A stretch of 34,194 nucleotides of DNA, taken from NCBI GenBank assembly GCA_947628165.1, contig CANQYV010000015.1, positions 1 to 34,194 on the forward strand. The letters are read 5' to 3'. This document shows, piece by piece, positions 25,057-34,192 of this stretch (position 1 is its first letter; the number at the start of each line of letters is the position of its first letter). The DNA comes from an uncultured Clostridia bacterium. Lineage in GTDB: Bacteria; Bacillota; Clostridia; Oscillospirales; CAG-272. The notes below the pieces were generated by a model. That model ran no database searches, was not told the DNA's origin, and worked only from the letters and a program-made list of their open reading frames with translations. The position numbers and the translations under genes were made by a program.

Positions 25057-27483
25057 ATGAGCAAGAAAGCAAGCGAACGTGTGATAAGGGAGGAGCTTGA
25101 GCGCAAGCTGTCCCAGTATTTCAACACAACGGTAGAAACGGCGACGAAGGATCAGATCTATAAGGCGACCGTCATGACCGTCAAGGACAGACTCACCTCG
25201 ATGAGGGCCGAGTATAAGAAGGACATAAAGAAGGTGCGCGGCAAGCGCATCGTCTACCTCTGCATGGAGTTTCTCCTCGGGCGTCAGCTCAAGAACAACC
25301 TCTGCAACCTCGGTATCGCAGAAGATTACAGGAAAGCTCTTGCCGATATCGGCGTGTCGCTCGACGAGCTCTACGAGCTCGAACCGGACCCCTCGCTCGG
25401 AAACGGCGGCCTCGGCAGGCTCGCGGCCTGCTTTATGGATTCGCTCTCATCCCTCGGATACTGTGCGAATGGGTATTCTCTTTGCTACGAATACGGCCTT
25501 TTCAAGCAGAAAATAGTTGACGGACAGCAGGTCGAGCTGCCGGACGTTTGGCTCCCCGGCGGGGAATGCTGGCTCGTTCCGCGTACCGACAAGCACATCA
25601 CCGTCAAGTTCGACGGTCATGTGAACGAAACATGGCATGACGGTCACTGCGACTCGGTGCTTGAGAATTACACCGAGGTGCAGGCTATCCCCTACGACCT
25701 CATGATCTCGGGCGCAGACAGCCGCGCCGTAAATACGCTTCGCCTGTGGCGCGCCCGCGGCATGAATCAGACGTTCAACATGAACCTCTTCTCGCAGGGC
25801 GACTACATCCGCGCGATGCAGGAGAACACGGCGGCGGAGATAATCACAAAGGTGCTTTATCCGTCAGACGAGCATACGGAAGGCAAGCTTTTGCGCCTGA
25901 CGCAGCAGTACTTCCTCGTGTCGGCATCGCTCCAGTCCGTTTTCCTTGACCACCTCTCGATGTACGGGACGCTCAACAACTTCGCCGACAAGGTCGCGAT
26001 ACATATAAACGACACTCACCCGGCGCTCGTTGTTCCCGAGCTGATGAGGATATTGCTCGACGAGTACAACTACAACTGGGAAGACGCGTGGGACGTTGTC
26101 CGCAGGTGCATCTCCTACACGAATCACACCGTCATGCCCGAGGCGCTCGAAACGTGGGGGGAGGATCTCTTCCGCATCAAGCTGCCGAGAATATATACAA
26201 TAATCTGCGAGATAAACCGCCGCTTCTGCGCCGACCTCTGGGAGGCGTATCCGGGCGACTGGGGCAGGATCTCGCGCATGAGCATCATCGGCTACGGCCA
26301 GGTGAGGATGGCGAACCTGAGCGTTGTCGCGTCGCATAAGGTGAACGGCGTCTCCGCGCTCCATTCCGAGATACTCAAGGACACTATTTTCCACGACTAC
26401 TACAAGTACACGCCCGACAAATTCACGAATGTTACGAACGGCATCGCGCACAGGCGCTGGCTCTGCTACTCGAACCCGGGTCTTGCGGGACTTCTCGACG
26501 AGACGATCGGCACAGAGTACAGGCATAACTCGCTTGCGCTCTCGGAATTTGCCGATTACGCCGACAGTCACGACATACATCTGAAGCTCGAGGCGATAAA
26601 GCACGAGAACAAGGAGCGCTTTGCGAAGTATTATAAGGGGCTGACGGGCATCTCGCTCGATACGGACAGCATCTTCGACATACAGGCGAAGCGCATGCAC
26701 GAGTACAAGCGCCAGCTTTTAAACGTGCTCAAGATAGTGACGTTCTATAACGAGCTCAAGGAGAACCCGAACTCCGACCTCCCGCCGCAGACGTTCATTT
26801 TCGGCGGCAAGGCGGCGCCCGGCTACTACATGGCAAAGAACATAATAGACCTCATCTGGAACATCGGCGCCGACATCGAAGCTGACCCGCGTCTGCGCGA
26901 GAGGATCCGCGTCGCGTTCCTTGAAGACTACAAGGTCTCCGCCGCCGAGGTGCTCATGCCCGCGTCGGACATTAGCGAGCAGATATCTCTCGCCGGAAAA
27001 GAGGCGAGCGGTACAGGCTGCATGAAGTTCATGATAAACGGCGCTTTGACCGTCGGCACGCTCGACGGCGCGAACGTCGAGATGGCGCAGGCCGTCGGAG
27101 ACGACAACATCTACATCTTCGGTCTGCACACGGACGAGGTCGACGCCCTCTGGCGCGACGGATACCATTCCACGAAGTTCTATGAGGCGAACGACAAGCT
27201 CCGCGCCGCCGTCGACAGACTCAACGTCGGCTTCAACGGAAAGTCGTTCTCCAACATCGCGCAGTATCTGCTCCATGCTCCCGGCGTTGCCGACCCCTAT
27301 ATGTGCCTCGCGGATTACGATTCCTACCTTACCGCATACGGTCACGCGCTCGCCGACTACAAGAAGAGCGACGAGTGGTACCGCAAGTCGGTATACAATA
27401 TCGCCGGCGCGGGATTTTTCTCCGCCGACCGCAGCATAAAGGAATATGCCGACAACATCTGGCATATGAAGAGCATTTATTGA
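25057..27483 (+). CDS. glgP: glycogen/maltodextrin phosphorylase
   Basis: This GT35 enzyme releases glucose-1-phosphate from alpha-1,4-glucan ends using phosphate and pyridoxal phosphate. The 808-residue protein has [55 protein letters not shown], and the cofactor region [21 protein letters not shown] with Lys657 as the PLP-binding lysine. The residue two before the lysine is Cys where E. coli phosphorylases have Asn. Length is typical for the family (about 800). ATG 25057 has AAAAAGGA upstream. It is probably co-transcribed with glgA; a strong hairpin follows the stop. Confidence 0.97.
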   Translation: MSKKASERVIREELERKLSQYFNTTVETATKDQIYKATVMTVKDRLTSMRAEYKKDIKKVRGKRIVYLCMEFLLGRQLKNNLCNLGIAEDYRKALADIGVSLDELYELEPDPSLGNGGLGRLAACFMDSLSSLGYCANGYSLCYEYGLFKQKIVDGQQVELPDVWLPGGECWLVPRTDKHITVKFDGHVNETWHDGHCDSVLENYTEVQAIPYDLMISGADSRAVNTLRLWRARGMNQTFNMNLFSQGDYIRAMQENTAAEIITKVLYPSDEHTEGKLLRLTQQYFLVSASLQSVFLDHLSMYGTLNNFADKVAIHINDTHPALVVPELMRILLDEYNYNWEDAWDVVRRCISYTNHTVMPEALETWGEDLFRIKLPRIYTIICEINRRFCADLWEAYPGDWGRISRMSIIGYGQVRMANLSVVASHKVNGVSALHSEILKDTIFHDYYKYTPDKFTNVTNGIAHRRWLCYSNPGLAGLLDETIGTEYRHNSLALSEFADYADSHDIHLKLEAIKHENKERFAKYYKGLTGISLDTDSIFDIQAKRMHEYKRQLLNVLKIVTFYNELKENPNSDLPPQTFIFGGKAAPGYYMAKNIIDLIWNIGADIEADPRLRERIRVAFLEDYKVSAAEVLMPASDISEQISLAGKEASGTGCMKFMINGALTVGTLDGANVEMAQAVGDDNIYIFGLHTDEVDALWRDGYHSTKFYEANDKLRAAVDRLNVGFNGKSFSNIAQYLLHAPGVADPYMCLADYDSYLTAYGHALADYKKSDEWYRKSVYNIAGAGFFSADRSIKEYADNIWHMKSIY

Positions 27484-27504
27484 TCATACTTCCGACAGGG
27501 GAAT

Positions 27505-27539
27505 GCGGGAACGGCTTTTGCTCGCAAAGCCGTTCCCGC
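27505..27539 (+). other. strong hairpin between glgP and the amylase gene
   Basis: A perfect 14-pair stem (27505-27518 with 27526-27539) with a 7-base loop TGCTCGC. No T-run follows; the next bases are AAATCAGG. It may stabilise glgP mRNA or reduce downstream expression rather than end transcription. It also argues against the upstream in-frame ATG at 27503 being the amylase start. Confidence 0.6.
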
Positions 27540-27550
27540 AAATCAGGTTT

Positions 27551-29545
27551 ATGAGTGAATTCAGTATCATCCCGCCTTACATCAGGCCGACGCTCGAAAG
27601 GTATGTGAGCGTCGGGGGCGAAGAACCGAAATTTACGGCGCACGGCGCATTCCCGCACGGCTCGGTCGTCAGATACGAGCTGAGGCTTCCGCATTCGCTG
27701 ATGCCGCACGGCGTTGCGATGTATATCTGGCACGAGTCCGGCAGCGAGGCAGTCAGGTATGATATGACGCGCGTGTGCCTCGAAAGAGGAGCTGACCTGT
27801 TTTCGGTGACGCTCGATATGGCGGACGTCGCGGGCGCGTTTTCGCAGAGGGTTGGCCTCTTTTATTACGGCTTTGATTTTCTCACCCGCGACGACGGAAA
27901 GGTTGGCGTCAGGCAGTCGGGGCGCGACGGGCTGCCGGAGCTCAGGTGGGACGATTTTGCGGACGGCGCGTTTGCGCTCACTATATACGAAAGAAAATAT
28001 CCCGCGCCGAAGAACTGGTACGGGGGGATAATATATCATATTTTCGTCGACAGGTTCGCGTCGTCGGGCAAAACGACGCCGAAGCCGTATGCCAAAATGG
28101 CGGACTGGAACGGGGGTATAACGGAATTTCCGGAATATCCCGGCGCGCCGCTCGCAAACGAGACATTTTTCGGCGGCGACCTTTACGGCATCCGCGACAA
28201 GCTCGATTATATCGCGTCTCTCGGCGTGACGACGATTTATCTGTCCCCCGTGTTTGACGCTCATTCTAACCACAAATACGACACGGGCGATTATGAGCGC
28301 ATAGACTCGATGTTCGGCGGAAAGCGCGCGCTCGATTCTCTTTTGCGTGCAGCGGAAAAGCGGGGCATCAAGGTCGTGTTCGACGGGGTGTTCAACCACA
28401 CTGGCAGCGACAGCAAATATTTCAACCGCGAGGGCAGCTACGAGGGGCTCGGCGCTTATCGCTCCGAGAAGTCGAAGTATTACCGATGGTTCTCGTTCTC
28501 GAATTATCCCGACGAATACGAGTCCTGGTGGGGGATAAAGATACTGCCGCGCGTAAACAGCCGCGACCCTTCGTATATAAGATACATTTCCGGCGAAGGC
28601 GGGATCGTGGACACATACACGGAGGAGGGCGTCTCCGGCTGGAGGCTCGACGTCGTCGACGAGCTCTCCGACGAATTCGTAGACGCGCTCGTCGAGCGCG
28701 TTCACATCGCCGCCGAAAAGAGGGGCGGAGAGGTACCGCTCGTTATAGGCGAGGTATGGGAGGACGCGTCGTGCAAGATCGCGTACGGACGCCGCCGCAG
28801 GTATTTTACGGGCGCGCAGCTCGACTCCGTCATGAATTATCCCGTCCGCTCAGCCCTCATCGAATTTCTGATGCAGGGCGACGCAAGGGGGCTGACGCTC
28901 GCGCTCTCCACTATTTGGGAGCATTATCCGCGCGAGATCGTCCACGCCGTCATGAACCTGCTCGGCACGCACGACACGATGCGCATAATAACGGTGCTCG
29001 CGGGCGACCCGAGCGAATGGTACACGAACGCGGAGCTTGCGAAAAAGCGCATGACGCCCGAGCAGTACGCAAGGGGTTCGCGGCTCGTCAAGCTCGGCTA
29101 TATGATAAACGCGACGATACCGGGCATCCCGTCGATATATTACGGAGACGAGGCGGGCGTCGAGGGGTATTCGGACCCGTTCAACAGGCTCCCGTTCCCG
29201 TGGGGAAAGGAGGACGTCGATATGCTCTCCTTCTTCCGGAAGATGGGAGCGGTCCGCCGCGAAAACAACGTATACAGGGACGGCGAGCTCTATCTCTGCC
29301 GCTTCGACATAGACGGATTTTTCATGTTCGGCAGAGGCGACGGCGACGTCACGCTGTATACCGCGGTGAACAGAGGAGACGGCGTCGTGACGCTCGACTT
29401 GTACGGCAAGGCGTGCGAGCTTTTGATCGAGTGCGGAGACGTGACGAATGACGAGGACGGGCGCATTTTGCTCCCGCCGATGTCCGGTGCAGTCATAAAA
29501 ACGGAGCACGGCATGGCCGTGAGCGCGGAGAGCGCTGCGGGCTGA
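27551..29545 (+). CDS. GH13 alpha-amylase-type glucanase (neopullulanase/cyclomaltodextrinase-like), cytoplasmic
   Basis: A glycoside hydrolase of family 13 that probably trims or debranches maltodextrins released from glycogen. With ATG 27551 it has 664 residues: an N-terminal beta-sandwich (about 1-120), the catalytic barrel (about 150-560) and a C-terminal beta domain. The four GH13 regions are [20 protein letters not shown] (nucleophile Asp367), GEVWEDAS (acid/base Glu401) and LGTHDTMR (Asp475). There is no signal peptide, which fits an internal role beside glgP. The frame is open to ATG 27503, but that start lies at the base of a hairpin and its extra residues do not look like family sequence. 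Ribosome sites are weak for both starts, so the N-terminus is uncertain. Exact substrate cannot be told. Confidence 0.88.
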   Translation: MSEFSIIPPYIRPTLERYVSVGGEEPKFTAHGAFPHGSVVRYELRLPHSLMPHGVAMYIWHESGSEAVRYDMTRVCLERGADLFSVTLDMADVAGAFSQRVGLFYYGFDFLTRDDGKVGVRQSGRDGLPELRWDDFADGAFALTIYERKYPAPKNWYGGIIYHIFVDRFASSGKTTPKPYAKMADWNGGITEFPEYPGAPLANETFFGGDLYGIRDKLDYIASLGVTTIYLSPVFDAHSNHKYDTGDYERIDSMFGGKRALDSLLRAAEKRGIKVVFDGVFNHTGSDSKYFNREGSYEGLGAYRSEKSKYYRWFSFSNYPDEYESWWGIKILPRVNSRDPSYIRYISGEGGIVDTYTEEGVSGWRLDVVDELSDEFVDALVERVHIAAEKRGGEVPLVIGEVWEDASCKIAYGRRRRYFTGAQLDSVMNYPVRSALIEFLMQGDARGLTLALSTIWEHYPREIVHAVMNLLGTHDTMRIITVLAGDPSEWYTNAELAKKRMTPEQYARGSRLVKLGYMINATIPGIPSIYYGDEAGVEGYSDPFNRLPFPWGKEDVDMLSFFRKMGAVRRENNVYRDGELYLCRFDIDGFFMFGRGDGDVTLYTAVNRGDGVVTLDLYGKACELLIECGDVTNDEDGRILLPPMSGAVIKTEHGMAVSAESAAG

Positions 29546-29558
29546 GGAAATCGCGGAC

Positions 29559-30194
29559 ATGAACGAGCAGGAGAGAATAACGAAGCTCGGCAACCCGAGA
29601 AAGCCGGAAGCTGACGCCGGGCGCATGATGCTCGAGCGCATGAACGAAAGCCACGCGGAGCTGACCGCTCGGGCAGTCGGGCTGCTCGACATTAAAGACG
29701 GCGACAGCGTGCTCGACATAGGCTGCGGAGGAGGCGGTGCGCTCCGGCGTATGTCGGGGCTTATGAAGTCGGGACATCTGACCGGCGTTGACTATTCCGA
29801 GGTCTCCGTTGCGCTTTCGAGGGATAACAACGCTTGCGACATAGCCTCCGGAAAAACGGAAATAATCAAGGCGTCCGTCGAGGCGCTTCCGTTCGCGGAC
29901 GGGACGTTTGACAGGATCTTGACTGTCGAGAGCTTCTATTTTTGGCCGCATCCGGCGGAAAATCTCCGTGAGGTCTGCCGCGTGCTCAGGCGCGGCGGGC
30001 GGCTTGTGATAGCTTCCGACGTCTACACGCATGAGAAAATGTCAATGGCGTCGCGGAGCTCTGTCGAAGAGTACGGACTGTTCGCGCCGACGGCAGGTGA
30101 ATTCAGAAATATGCTGACAAACGCGGGCTTTTGCGATGTTGCGCTCCACACGGAGGCGGGCAGCGACAGAATAATCGTTGTCGGAGTAAAATGA
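29559..30194 (+). CDS. class I SAM-dependent methyltransferase
   Basis: A 211-residue methyltransferase with the SAM-binding motif VLDIGCGGGG at residues 51-60, a VDYSEVSVALSRD acidic second strand, and a post-motif region with VEALPFADGTFDRILTVESFYFWPHP. The opening GNPRKPEAD..MMLERMNESH marks a group of UbiE-like methyltransferases common in Firmicutes. The substrate is unknown; ubiquinone/menaquinone methylation is not supported by any neighbour. It starts 13 bases after the amylase stop and is probably the last gene of the glycogen transcript, but functional linkage is not shown. Confidence 0.88.
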   Translation: MNEQERITKLGNPRKPEADAGRMMLERMNESHAELTARAVGLLDIKDGDSVLDIGCGGGGALRRMSGLMKSGHLTGVDYSEVSVALSRDNNACDIASGKTEIIKASVEALPFADGTFDRILTVESFYFWPHPAENLREVCRVLRRGGRLVIASDVYTHEKMSMASRSSVEEYGLFAPTAGEFRNMLTNAGFCDVALHTEAGSDRIIVVGVK

Positions 30195-30206
30195 CAGTGA
30201 ACAGGG

Positions 30207-30235
30207 AAGGCGGAATACACCGCCTTTTCTTTTTG
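30207..30235 (+). terminator. intrinsic terminator after the methyltransferase gene
   Basis: Stem AAGGCGG / CCGCCTT around ATACA-type loop bases, followed at once by TTCTTTTTG. It sits 12 bases after the stop and closes the glycogen cluster. Confidence 0.9.
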
Positions 30236-30266
30236 TAAAAACTCAAATTAATTTTTACAAAGCATA

Positions 30267-30295
30267 TTGACATTCATGTCGCACTATGATATTAT
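30267..30295 (+). promoter_or_regulatory. sigma-A promoter of the zinc-ribbon membrane protein gene
   Basis: Perfect TTGACA (30267-30272), 17-base spacer, TATTAT (30290-30295). The surrounding 30236-30305 is strongly AT-rich. The predicted start near 30302 leaves a leader of about 90 bases before the ATG at 30393. Confidence 0.8.
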
Positions 30296-30308
30296 AATAA
30301 CAAATAAA

Positions 30309-30363
30309 GTCGTGATACAGTCTAATGACTGCGTAGACAATACCGTCCGCAGATAATCACGGC
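30309..30363 (+). promoter_or_regulatory. structured 5' leader with two competing inner stems
   Basis: Outer stem GTCGTGAT (30309-30316) pairs with ATCACGGC (30356-30363), one G-U. Inside it, CAGTC/GACTG (30318-30322, 30327-30331) overlaps CTGCG/CGCAG (30329-30333, 30348-30352; extended by GAC/GTC), so both cannot form together. This could be a small regulatory leader. It matches no riboswitch class I recognise. Confidence 0.4.
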
Positions 30364-30392
30364 TGAATGATGTCGGAAGGGTGGGAGGCAAT

Positions 30393-31028
30393 ATGAAAAA
30401 ATGTGAAAAGTGCGGCACGGTGCAGGATGACAGCCGATTTTTCTGTATCGACTGCGGAGAGAGATTGGGCAGCTCCATGACTGATGAGGAAGAAGCCTCA
30501 TATCTTGAGAAGGAGTCAAAAAAGACGGAGGAACTCTACGAACGCGGGGAGCCGTTTTATGTTTCCGTCGCAGACAAAGTCCTCGGAGTATTTGCGCTTT
30601 TCGCTGCGGCGGCAATGCTGTTTCTCATAATCGCGGGCGAGGTGCGGCTTCAAAAAACGGCAGAGCAGTATCAAACGCCTGACGACGCGCCGCCGTCGTT
30701 TACATCGGTCGGCGAGCTTTTCTCTCAAGCCGCGGATGACAAGTACAGCATACTCGTCAACACCCCGGGCTCGGTTCCGTATGATCTGCACAGGTCCTCG
30801 GCTTTTGCAATAATTGCGCTTCCGCCGCTTTTGCTGTCGGCGGCGTATCTGCTTATCCCGAAGCTCTTCTGGCGGCTTGAGTCGCTCGGCATACGCATAC
30901 GGGCCAACATTGTTGACGAGGATATCGCCCCGTCGCCGCTGTGGCTGCTCGCGGCGCGCATTTTAAAGTATGGCCTTTTCGCGCTCGGGATGACCGCGGC
31001 AGCTGTTGCGGTTTGGTTCTTCTTTTAA
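30393..31028 (+). CDS. zinc-ribbon protein with three membrane helices, function unknown
   Basis: A 211-residue protein. The N-terminus has a Cys4 zinc ribbon (Cys4, Cys7, Cys18, Cys21; CEKCG and CIDCG), then an acidic, probably helical stretch to about residue 50. Hydrophobic helices lie at about 63-82, 136-156 and 190-211, the last ending at the stop. A polar loop of about 50 residues joins helices 1 and 2 and may face outward, placing the ribbon in the cytoplasm. I chose ATG 30393 with GGGAGG four bases upstream; the GTG at 30381 falls at the edge of that ribosome site. It is a one-gene unit with its own promoter and terminator. I do not recognise a function. Confidence 0.75.
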   Translation: MKKCEKCGTVQDDSRFFCIDCGERLGSSMTDEEEASYLEKESKKTEELYERGEPFYVSVADKVLGVFALFAAAAMLFLIIAGEVRLQKTAEQYQTPDDAPPSFTSVGELFSQAADDKYSILVNTPGSVPYDLHRSSAFAIIALPPLLLSAAYLLIPKLFWRLESLGIRIRANIVDEDIAPSPLWLLAARILKYGLFALGMTAAAVAVWFFF

Positions 31029-31040
31029 CTGAAAAAAACA

Positions 31041-31088
31041 CGGGAGGGGAAGCACTTGCGAATGCTTCCCCTCCCGAATTATTTTTTT
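31041..31088. terminator. bidirectional terminator between the zinc-ribbon gene and clpX
   Basis: A perfect 14-pair stem CGGGAGGGGAAGCA / TGCTTCCCCTCCCG (31041-31054 and 31063-31076) with an 8-base loop. A T-run follows on the + strand (31081-31088) and an A-run precedes it (31032-31038), giving a T-run on the - strand too. The flanking genes converge here. Confidence 0.92.
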
Positions 31089-31100
31089 AAAATCACACTG

Positions 31101-32357
31101 TCACGCGTATATAGGTTCGGCGTGATTTCTTATGACGTCCTCGGTGACGGTGATCGTCTTTATGCCTTCGCGGGACGGCGCGTCGTACATGATCGGCTCC
31201 ATCGCGCCCTCGAGTATCGAGCGCAGACCGCGCGCGCCTATGTTGCGCTCAAGCGCGAGCGACGCCGCAGCGCGCAGCGCGCTCTCCTCAAATCGCAGCT
31301 CTATGCCGTCGAGCTCGAGCAGCTTCCTATACTGCTTTGAGAGGCAGTTTTTCGGCTCCGAGAGTATGCGGACGAGCGCGTCTTCGTCGAGCTCGTCGAG
31401 CGCGACCATCACTGGGATGCGTCCCACAAGCTCGGGGATGAGACCGTATTTTACGATGTCGTGCGGCGTCACGTCGCGGAAGATGCCGAGATCGTGACGT
31501 TCCTTCTTGCTTTTGACCTCGCCGTCAAAGCCTATCGAGCCGCCGCCCTTGCGCTTTTCGATTATCTCGGCAAGACCGTCGAAGGCGCCGCCGCAGATAA
31601 AGAGGATATTCTCGGTGTTTATCTCTATGAACTCCTGATTGGGGTGCTTGCGCCCGCCCTGAGGCGGCACGTTCGAGACGGTGCCCTCGAGTATCTTCAA
31701 AAGCGCCTGCTGCACGCCCTCTCCCGAGACGTCGCGCGTTATTGAGCGGTTCTCGCTGCGGCGCGATATCTTGTCGAGCTCGTCGATATAGATTATGCCG
31801 TGCTCGGCGCGCTCTATATCGTAGTCGGCAGCCTGAATTAGGCGCAGGAGGATGTTTTCGACGTCCTCGCCGACATATCCGGCTTCCGTGAGCGTCGTCG
31901 CGTCTGCGATTGCAAACGGCACCTGAAGCGTCTTTGCGAGCGTCTGTGCGAGGTATGTCTTGCCGACGCCGGTCGGTCCGAGCAGGAGCACGTTGGACTT
32001 CTGGATCTCGACGTAGTCGTCGTCTGACTTTGACTTCGCCTCGCGGTTCAGGACGCGCTTGTAGTGGTTGTAGACGGCAACGGAGAGCGCGCGCTTTGCA
32101 GCGTCCTGCCCTATGACGTATTCGTCAAGCGAGGCCTTTATCTCCCTCGGCTTCGGCAGTGTGTCAAAGGACAGCCCCGCGCCCGCCGGATTTTTTTCTA
32201 TGTGCTCGTCGATTATCTCGTTGCAGACCTCGACGCAGCTGTCACATATATAAATCCCGGTGGGTGAGGGGATAAGGTACAGCACCTGATGCTCGGTGCG
32301 CCCGCAGAAGGCGCATCTGCGCTCGCCGCGCCTTGATTCATTGTTGTTCTGTGGCAT
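31101..32357 (-). CDS. clpX: ATP-dependent Clp protease, ATP-binding subunit ClpX
   Basis: ClpX unfolds tagged proteins and feeds them to ClpP. The 418-residue protein has an N-terminal zinc-binding domain (Cys15, Cys18, Cys38, Cys41), Walker A GPTGVGKT at residues 127-134, [13 protein letters not shown], Walker [14 protein letters not shown] in [10 protein letters not shown], and the IGF loop (GSIGFDGE) that docks on ClpP. I chose ATG at 32357, with GGGAG 8 bases upstream; a GTG at 32387 would add ten residues but has no ribosome site. It lies 39 bases after clpP, and both are probably one transcript. Confidence 0.97.
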   Translation of the reverse strand: MPQNNNESRRGERRCAFCGRTEHQVLYLIPSPTGIYICDSCVEVCNEIIDEHIEKNPAGAGLSFDTLPKPREIKASLDEYVIGQDAAKRALSVAVYNHYKRVLNREAKSKSDDDYVEIQKSNVLLLGPTGVGKTYLAQTLAKTLQVPFAIADATTLTEAGYVGEDVENILLRLIQAADYDIERAEHGIIYIDELDKISRRSENRSITRDVSGEGVQQALLKILEGTVSNVPPQGGRKHPNQEFIEINTENILFICGGAFDGLAEIIEKRKGGGSIGFDGEVKSKKERHDLGIFRDVTPHDIVKYGLIPELVGRIPVMVALDELDEDALVRILSEPKNCLSKQYRKLLELDGIELRFEESALRAAASLALERNIGARGLRSILEGAMEPIMYDAPSREGIKTITVTEDVIRNHAEPIYA

Positions 32358-32370
32358 ATCATCAGCTCCC

Positions 32371-32385
32371 GCCGCAAAATGCGGC
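32371..32385 (-). other. small hairpin in the clpP-clpX gap
   Basis: GCCGCA / TGCGGC around a 3-base loop, directly upstream of the clpX ribosome site (GGGAG). It might reduce clpX translation relative to clpP. There is no T-run, so it is not a terminator. Confidence 0.35.
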
Positions 32386-32396
32386 ACTAAGTTTTT

Positions 32397-32981
32397 TTAT
32401 GCGCGCTTGTCGTAGACCTTGTCTATAAGGCCGAACTCCTTCGCCTCCTCGGCTGAGAGGAAGTTGTCGCGCTCGGTGGCGACGGCGATCTCTTCAAGCG
32501 ACCTGCCTGTGTTCTTTGACAGGATTGAGTTTAAGCGTTCGCGCGTGCGGAGAATGTGGTCCGCGTGTATCTTTATGTCGGACGCCTGACCCTGCATGCC
32601 GCCGAGCGGCTGATGGATCATTATCTCGCTGTTCGGCAGCGCGATGCGCTTGCCCTTTGCGCCTGACGAGAGCAAAAACGCTCCCATGCTTGCCGCCATG
32701 CCGACGCAGATTGTTGATACGTCGCACTTGATGAAATTCATCGTGTCATAGATGGCGAAGCCCGCTGAAACGGAGCCGCCGGGGGAATTGATATAGAGCG
32801 AGATGTCCTTGTCGGGATCCTGAGCCTCAAGAAATAGAAGCTGCGCCACGACGAGGGACGCCGTAACGTCGTTTACCTCATCGGAGAGGAAAACGATCCT
32901 GTCGTTTAAGAGCCGCGAGTAAATGTCATACGCGCGTTCGCCTCTGTTTGTCTGTTCGATAACGGTCGGAACGAGTGCCAT
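32397..32981 (-). CDS. clpP: ATP-dependent Clp protease, proteolytic subunit ClpP
   Basis: ClpP is the serine-protease barrel that degrades proteins delivered by ClpX or ClpC. The 194-residue protein has the full catalytic triad: Ser98 (GMAASMGAF), His123 ([10 protein letters not shown]) and Asp172 (ATERDNF). [11 protein letters not shown] forms the oxyanion region. The short N-terminus ([22 protein letters not shown]) begins close to the mature sequence. Start ATG at 32981 has GGAGG 8 bases upstream. It is followed by clpX and preceded by tig, the usual tig-clpP-clpX order, but a terminator and promoter lie between tig and clpP. Confidence 0.97.
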   Translation of the reverse strand: MALVPTVIEQTNRGERAYDIYSRLLNDRIVFLSDEVNDVTASLVVAQLLFLEAQDPDKDISLYINSPGGSVSAGFAIYDTMNFIKCDVSTICVGMAASMGAFLLSSGAKGKRIALPNSEIMIHQPLGGMQGQASDIKIHADHILRTRERLNSILSKNTGRSLEEIAVATERDNFLSAEEAKEFGLIDKVYDKRA

Positions 32982-33023
32982 TTTTTATACCTCCGTATTT
33001 TATATGTTTGTATGGTACACAGT

Positions 33024-33029
33024 ATTATA
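33024..33029 (-). promoter_or_regulatory. probable -10 element of the clpP promoter
   Basis: TATAAT on the - strand (33029 to 33024), 43 bases before the clpP ATG. No convincing -35 lies 16-18 bases upstream, where the sequence is GC-rich. A promoter is expected here because a terminator follows tig. I see no CtsR operator repeat. Confidence 0.4.
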
Positions 33030-33075
33030 TACCGCGGGCGGGTCGGATAATCGCGTCCCGCGCGCGAATTAAAGT

Positions 33076-33106
33076 GAAAAGAACCGCCGCTTTTGTCAGC
33101 GACGGT
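33076..33106 (-). terminator. intrinsic terminator after tig
   Basis: On the - strand, stem ACCGTCGCT / AGCGGCGGT (one G-T pair; 33106-33098 and 33091-33083) with loop GACAAA, followed by TCTTTTC. It lies 21 bases after the tig stop and separates tig from clpP. Confidence 0.75.
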
Positions 33107-33127
33107 CGTTTTCGGGTATTTGTCCGA

Positions 33128-34192
33128 TCATTCCGCCGCACTGTCGGTCGCGGGGGCTTCTTCAGCTGCCGCTTCGGGAGCGGGCTCCTTCGGAGCCTTC
33201 TTGCGGGTCGTCTTCTTGGCTGCGGGCTTTTTCGCCGGCGCTTTTTCGGAAGCCTCGGGAGCTTCGGGAGCTTTTTCCGTCACCTTGGCGGCGGACTTTA
33301 CGAGGTCGACGGCTGCCTTGAGGCGAAGGTCTGCGGCGATGTCCTCGCGGGCGATCGCTTCCTTTACCTTCTCGACCTCCATCGAGTAGACGTCCGCCAG
33401 GCGGGCGAACTCGGCGTCGGTCTGTTCATCGGTGACCTCGATGTTCTCGAGCTTCGCTATCTCGGAAAGGGCAAGCCGCGTCTTGACCTGACGCTCCGCC
33501 TGAGGTCTGACCTGCTCGCGGAGCTTGTCGAGTGTCTGACCCGTGTATTTCATGTATGTCGAAAGGTCGAGCCCCTGACTGCGGAGCCTCATGTCGTAGT
33601 CGCGGACGATATTCTCGGCCTCGGCGTCTATCATCGGGGCGGGGACGTCCGCCTCAACATGAGAGACAAGGTAGTCTATTATCTGCTCCTCGACCTCGGC
33701 GTCGGCGGCCTTTTCCTTGCGCTCGCCGATCTTCTTCTTCATGTCCTCGCGGTACTCGGCGAACGTGTCGAAGTCTGAAACGTCCTTCGCAAACTCGTCG
33801 TCTGCCTCGGGGAGCTCCTCATGCTTTATGGAATTGATCTTGCACTTGAATACGGCCTCTTTGCCCGCGAGCTCCTTTGCGTGATACTCGGTCGGGAAGA
33901 TGACGTTCACGTCGAACTCGTCGCCGACGCTGTGGCCCGCGACCTGCTCTTCAAATCCGGGAATGAAGCTGCCGGAGCCGAGCTTGAGGTCGACGCCCTC
34001 GCCCTTGCCGCCGTCAAACGCATTGCCGTCACAGAAGCCCTCGTAGTTTATGTTTGCCGTGTCGCCGGTCTCGGCGGGACGGTCCGTGATGTCGAGCTCG
34101 CGCGCGTTGTGCTCGCGGACGTGATCTATCTCATGGTCGACTTCCTCGTCGGTGACGGTGAACGTCGTCTTCGTCGCCTCGATGCCGCGATA
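33128..34192 (-). CDS. tig: trigger factor, C-terminal part (start lies right of the window)
   Basis: Trigger factor is the ribosome-bound chaperone and peptidyl-prolyl isomerase that first meets new chains. The visible 354 codons begin inside the protein (YRGIEATKTTF), so the ribosome-binding domain is mostly cut off. The FKBP-like isomerase domain follows (GDTANINYEGF, KLGSGSFIPGFEEQVAG), then the helical chaperone domain (SHVEADVPAPMIDAEAENI, GLDLSTYMKYTG, LALSEIAKLENIEVTDEQ). The last ~49 residues are a low-complexity Ala/Lys/Pro/Glu tail with a basic centre (KKPAAKKTTRKKAPK), not part of the core family fold. GTG at 33908-33910 is an internal codon, not a start. Confidence 0.96.
   Translation of the reverse strand, partial: YRGIEATKTTFTVTDEEVDHEIDHVREHNARELDITDRPAETGDTANINYEGFCDGNAFDGGKGEGVDLKLGSGSFIPGFEEQVAGHSVGDEFDVNVIFPTEYHAKELAGKEAVFKCKINSIKHEELPEADDEFAKDVSDFDTFAEYREDMKKKIGERKEKAADAEVEEQIIDYLVSHVEADVPAPMIDAEAENIVRDYDMRLRSQGLDLSTYMKYTGQTLDKLREQVRPQAERQVKTRLALSEIAKLENIEVTDEQTDAEFARLADVYSMEVEKVKEAIAREDIAADLRLKAAVDLVKSAAKVTEKAPEAPEASEKAPAKKPAAKKTTRKKAPKEPAPEAAAEEAPATDSAAE

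Noticed and set aside
27505-27539. Intrinsic terminator after glgP
   Set aside because: The stem is strong but no T-run follows, and the next gene starts 12 bases later.
27503-27550. Upstream in-frame ATG for the amylase gene
   Set aside because: It lies at the foot of a 14-pair hairpin, its ribosome site is too close, and the added residues do not resemble the family. I prefer 27551, though support for it is modest.
32358-32387. Longer clpX from the GTG at 32387
   Set aside because: No ribosome site precedes it, and the ATG at 32357 has a good one and gives the usual length.
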